A stretch of 17,494 nt of DNA. Origin: Planctomycetota bacterium. Its GTDB lineage: Bacteria > Planctomycetota > Phycisphaerae > WQYP01 > JAJZKY01. Position numbers and translations under genes: made by a program. The stretch's first letter is position 1, and every line of letters starts with the position of its first letter. The stretch covers positions 1 to 17,494 of the forward strand of contig JAJZKY010000014.1 of the NCBI GenBank assembly GCA_021803885.1, in the 5' to 3' direction. The notes below the pieces were generated by a model. It was not told the DNA's origin and did not search any database. It saw only the letters and a list, made by a program, of their open reading frames with translations. This document shows, one piece after another, positions 15,600 through 17,494 of the stretch.

Positions 15600-15676
15600 G
15601 CACCCCAGCAGAGTAATTTTCCCAAGGTGGAATTCCTTACTCTGTGATGATGGTCACAGGTCATGCAGAAGATACG
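15600..15676 (-). promoter_or_regulatory. Upstream regulatory block of exported paralog A
   Basis: This block is conserved with the one before paralog B. On the minus strand the order is CGTATCTTC, ATGACC, the palindrome TGTGACCATCATCACA, CTTGGGAAAAT and CTGGGG. The palindrome centre is about 31-34 bp from a weak -10-like AATTAC, a spacing that would fit activation from a site overlapping -35. Promoter function is inferred from the conservation between the copies. Confidence 0.45.
15643..15658. promoter_or_regulatory. CRP/FNR-family site TGTGA-N6-TCACA (before paralog A)
   Basis: TGTGATGATGGTCACA contains both perfect half-sites of the cAMP receptor protein consensus with the correct 6-bp spacer, 179 bp upstream of the start codon of paralog A. 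The same half-sites and spacer occur before paralog B, with altered central bases. CRP-like proteins are widespread in bacteria; that one binds here is an inference. Confidence 0.6.
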
Positions 15677-16003
15677 CCGCTGATGCGGATATCCAACCGT
15701 ACGTTGTATTTCCAACACTCACGGTTGAAGCAAGAACATTTGCGCGACAAACAGAAGACAGCGATGGAAGTTATGCCGGTTCGGCATGTACGAGGGCGTG
15801 GACGGTGCAGTCGTCTTGTTGGCCGGAGGACGGTGCGGAGTTGGATCCGCCGGGATGGCAGGGTTTTGGCAGGAGGCAGGCGAGGTTGGGAACTTCGCCT
15901 GTCGGGAGGAGCGACTCAAAGGAAGCGAGGAAGATCGTGTGATGGCCTGAAAGGCGGGGCGACCTATGCTTGCAACACAAGGCTGCCGGTGTGTGGGTTG
16001 CCT
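15677..16003. other. Intergenic stretch without recognised gene
   Basis: Open frames here are short, lack ribosome-binding sites and have unremarkable, low-complexity translations. A short stem, ATGCCG-GTT-CGGCAT (about 15774-15788), and GGCGA-N9-TTCGCC near 15880-15900 are visible. Neither has a T tract, so no clear terminator for paralog B was found. Nothing else stands out. Confidence 0.4.
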
Positions 16004-16561
16004 CTATCGCGACGTGCCGGAATCCGGCAATTCAGGTGAGTGAGCGGGCGTTTTCGCCTTGGCCTGTGCCTTGTCGTGGGACACGATCTTTGAGAGGACT
16101 CTCGATGCGCGCGAGGCGGCATCAGCGCACTCGTGCGTATAGTTCTTGTACGTCGTCATTTGGACCCGGTCGGGATGCTCATTCAAGTAATTGATGGTCA
16201 GGGTGAGCTGGCCGGCCATCTGGCGCAGGAGAGGATCGAACCTGTTGATGGCGTCCTGCTGGCTGGGCGAGCCCTGGTTTTGGATTTCGTGCAATTGGGC
16301 GAGAAGCTTTCCCAGTTTGTTGACGTCGTTGCGTATCAAGTCCAGCTGTGCCGCCTGAGCCTGCAGACAGACGCCCGAGTAGGTGTAGGACTGGAGTTCA
16401 TCGGCGTGATTGTTCGCCTGCTGGGCCTGATAGTCAGCCTGATCGAGCAGACGGGAGATTTTGGCGGAATCCCTGTTCTGCGCGCTGGAGTATGACGGAC
16501 CTGCCACGAGAGCGAAGAGAGCGATAAGGGCAAGGGTCAGGAGAGATGAATGGAATCTCAT
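16004..16561 (-). CDS. Small exported protein of unknown function (tandem paralog B)
   Basis: A protein of 185 residues and the tandem paralog of the gene at 14898-15464; function unknown. The signal peptide is residues 1-27 (MRFHSSLLTLALIALFALVA, cleavage after SSA before Gln28). The mature chain is predicted to be helical and shares GSPxQQDAINR, DPLLRQMAGQLT, NEHPDRVQM and YKNY with paralog A. It has two cysteines (GVCLQ and HECAD), one of which (HECAD) aligns with the single Cys of paralog A. It has one codon fewer at the N-terminus. The ATG at 16561 follows GGGAGGAAAC, nearly identical to the paralog's site. The upstream region carries a CRP-like palindrome. About 540 bp separate the two coding regions and each has its own regulatory block, so they are probably transcribed separately. 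Confidence 0.84.
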   Translation of the reverse strand: MRFHSSLLTLALIALFALVAGPSYSSAQNRDSAKISRLLDQADYQAQQANNHADELQSYTYSGVCLQAQAAQLDLIRNDVNKLGKLLAQLHEIQNQGSPSQQDAINRFDPLLRQMAGQLTLTINYLNEHPDRVQMTTYKNYTHECADAASRASRVLSKIVSHDKAQAKAKTPAHSPELPDSGTSR

Positions 16562-16733
16562 GTTTCCTCCCTTTGCAGCTCGCAGGAATGGGGACGCTGA
16601 TTTGCGAAGAGCCAAGGAGCAGCCTGCGCATGTCTGACCTGAGCACCGGAGACGGTGGCGGGAGTTCCTGCAAACGCTGTGCCTGGGGATGAAGCCCCGG
16701 CAAATTATTTTCCCAAGGAGGAGACTGAGGCTC

Positions 16734-16749
16734 TGTGATGAGAGTCACA
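16734..16749. promoter_or_regulatory. CRP/FNR-family site TGTGA-N6-TCACA (before paralog B)
   Basis: TGTGATGAGAGTCACA has both perfect CRP half-sites at the right spacing, 173 bp upstream of the ATG of paralog B. It matches the position and flanking bases of the site before paralog A. Two independent occurrences at equal distance make chance unlikely. Confidence 0.6.
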
Positions 16750-16758
16750 GGTCATCCA

Positions 16759-16780
16759 GAAGATATACGGAAGATATACG
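16759..16780. repeat. Two tandem 11-bp units GAAGATATACG
   Basis: GAAGATATACG is repeated exactly twice head to tail, 9 bp from the CRP-like palindrome of paralog B. The 11-bp period is close to one DNA helical turn, which would put both copies on the same face of the helix. It may be an accessory regulator site or an UP-like element; it could also be a small local duplication. Confidence 0.4.
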
Positions 16781-16912
16781 TGAATGGTAAAGGTTATGGT
16801 TTGAATACTAACACTGAAAGTATGAATCGTTGCGGGACGGCCTGAATATGCGGCCCGGAGTTATACCAGAGCATGATATGCGAGCGTGAGGGTGAGGACG
16901 GTGGCGCTGGGT

Positions 16913-16953
16913 TCAAGCAAAAGAAAAGACCCCTCGCGGGGAGGGGTCTTCTT
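16913..16953 (-). terminator. Intrinsic terminator of the His-Gly tail protein gene
   Basis: A 10-bp perfect stem, AAGACCCCTC (16926-16935) and GAGGGGTCTT (16941-16950) with a 5-base loop, is followed on the minus strand by TTTTCTTTTGCTT. It lies about 43 bp past the stop codon at 16993. This is a strong Rho-independent terminator. Confidence 0.9.
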
Positions 16954-16992
16954 GCTGAGTGGATGGAGCGCAGCGCGGGAAGGAAGGCGGAA

Positions 16993-17494
16993 TCAGCGGC
17001 CGTGGCCGTGACCATGGCCGTGACCATGGCCATTGCCGTGGTCGCCGTGATTTCCATGGTTGCCATTGCCATGCCCGTTGCCGTGCCAGCCCTGGTTGCC
17101 GTGGCCGCGGCCGTGCCAGCCCTGGCTACGGGGATTGTGGCCATGCCAGCCGTTGTCGTGGCCGTTCCAGCGGTTGCCGCGGCCGTCGTATTCGGCATTG
17201 CCGTGGAAGTAACGGTCATTGCGCCAGCGACCGTAATACTCGCCACGGCGTGGCAGGCCGCCACGGTAGCCGTAGCGGGGATCGTAGTAGCGGTTGACAT
17301 AGCCGTGGAAGTCACGGGGACCGCGGAACCACGGGCCCGCGCCGATGAAGATGCCACTGGGGAACCATGAGGGGCCATAGTAGCCGTAGGGAGCACAGTT
17401 ATACGGGCGGTAGGGAAAATATCCGTAGGGGCAGACCGGGGCGGGTCCGATGTTGACGGCGATTGAGACCTGCGCGGCTCTGGACTTGATACGC
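16993..17494 (-). CDS. Exported Gly/Tyr/Pro-rich protein with His-Gly repeat tail (5' end outside window)
   Basis: This frame runs off the right edge; the last 166 residues are visible. The visible part begins RIKSRAAQVSIAVNIGPAPV, which looks like the junction of a signal peptide and a mature protein. A Pro/Tyr/Gly/Phe-rich section follows (PYGYFPYRPYNCAPYGYYG, then WFPSGIFIGAGPWFRG). Next is an Arg/Tyr-rich part, and finally about 60 residues of His, Gly, Asn and Trp ending GNGHGHGHGHGHGR. I have the impression of similar uncharacterised acidobacterial exported proteins, but no function is established. Two cysteines (PVCPYG, YNCAPYG) could form a disulfide. The His-rich tail could bind Ni, Zn or Cu. 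The frame is supported by its stop codon directly before a strong terminator and by consistent, compositionally distinct residues. Long open frames on other registers of the same stretch are artefacts of the repeat. Confidence 0.8.
   Translation of the reverse strand, partial: RIKSRAAQVSIAVNIGPAPVCPYGYFPYRPYNCAPYGYYGPSWFPSGIFIGAGPWFRGPRDFHGYVNRYYDPRYGYRGGLPRRGEYYGRWRNDRYFHGNAEYDGRGNRWNGHDNGWHGHNPRSQGWHGRGHGNQGWHGNGHGNGNHGNHGDHGNGHGHGHGHGHGR

Larger units (their letters stand above)
16695..16780 (-). promoter_or_regulatory. Upstream regulatory block of exported paralog B
   Basis: This block is conserved with the one before paralog A: the CRP-like palindrome, then CTTGGGAAAATAATTTG and CCGGGG on the minus strand. 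AATAAT (plus 16704-16709) is a good -10 candidate, about 35 bp from the palindrome centre. Next to the palindrome on its upstream side an 11-bp unit, GAAGATATACG on the plus strand, is repeated directly (16759-16769 and 16770-16780); paralog A has only one, shortened, copy. Confidence 0.45.

Noticed and set aside
16996..17165. CRISPR-like or tandem DNA repeat at the right end
   Set aside because: The repetition follows codons for Gly, His, Asn and Trp within an open frame and has no regular repeat-spacer pattern.
16873..17370. Ala/Val-rich open frame on the plus strand, and an Ala/Thr-rich one on the minus strand, at the right end
   Set aside because: Both are alternative readings of the His-Gly repeat DNA; the chosen frame ends just before a strong terminator and shows a natural domain order.

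Overview
The window looks like chromosomal DNA of an acidobacterium, probably order Terriglobales (the Acidobacterium, Granulicella, Terriglobus or Edaphobacter type). This rests on family knowledge and composition: GC-rich coding DNA, three very large single-gene Oar-like TonB-dependent receptors with an N-terminal carboxypeptidase-regulatory domain (a family greatly expanded in Acidobacteriota), and small secreted proteins of a type I associate with that group. No rRNA, tRNA, CRISPR array, transposase or integrase was seen.

Layout. Positions 84-12036, minus strand: three outer-membrane receptor genes of 1118, 1184 and 1250 residues. Each has its own signal peptide, its own strong intrinsic terminator and about 600 bp of upstream non-coding DNA, so they appear to be separate transcription units. 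All three carry a similar 15-bp box, TGGYKACWRAATTGC on the coding strand, 186-194 bp before the ATG. The first two also share a conserved leader of about 160 nt and a nearly conserved signal-peptide coding segment, while their mature proteins are far more diverged.

Positions 12643-14615, plus strand: a housekeeping cluster of rlmH (23S rRNA pseudouridine methyltransferase), cobO (corrinoid adenosyltransferase) and accD (carboxyltransferase beta subunit of acetyl-CoA carboxylase), closely spaced and probably co-transcribed.

Positions 14898-16561, minus strand: two tandem paralogous genes for small exported, helix-rich proteins of unknown function. Their first 90 or so bases and ribosome-binding regions are almost identical, and each has a perfect CRP-type palindrome (TGTGA-N6-TCACA) 170-180 bp upstream. 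The window ends inside a minus-strand gene for a Gly/Tyr/Pro-rich exported protein with a His-Gly repeat tail, followed by a clear terminator.

The most interesting signal is regulatory. Paralogous envelope genes here keep a common 5' expression cassette (operator or promoter, leader, signal peptide) in front of diverging mature proteins. This is seen in the receptor pair and again in the small exported pair. I did not find an obviously new enzymatic or defence system.
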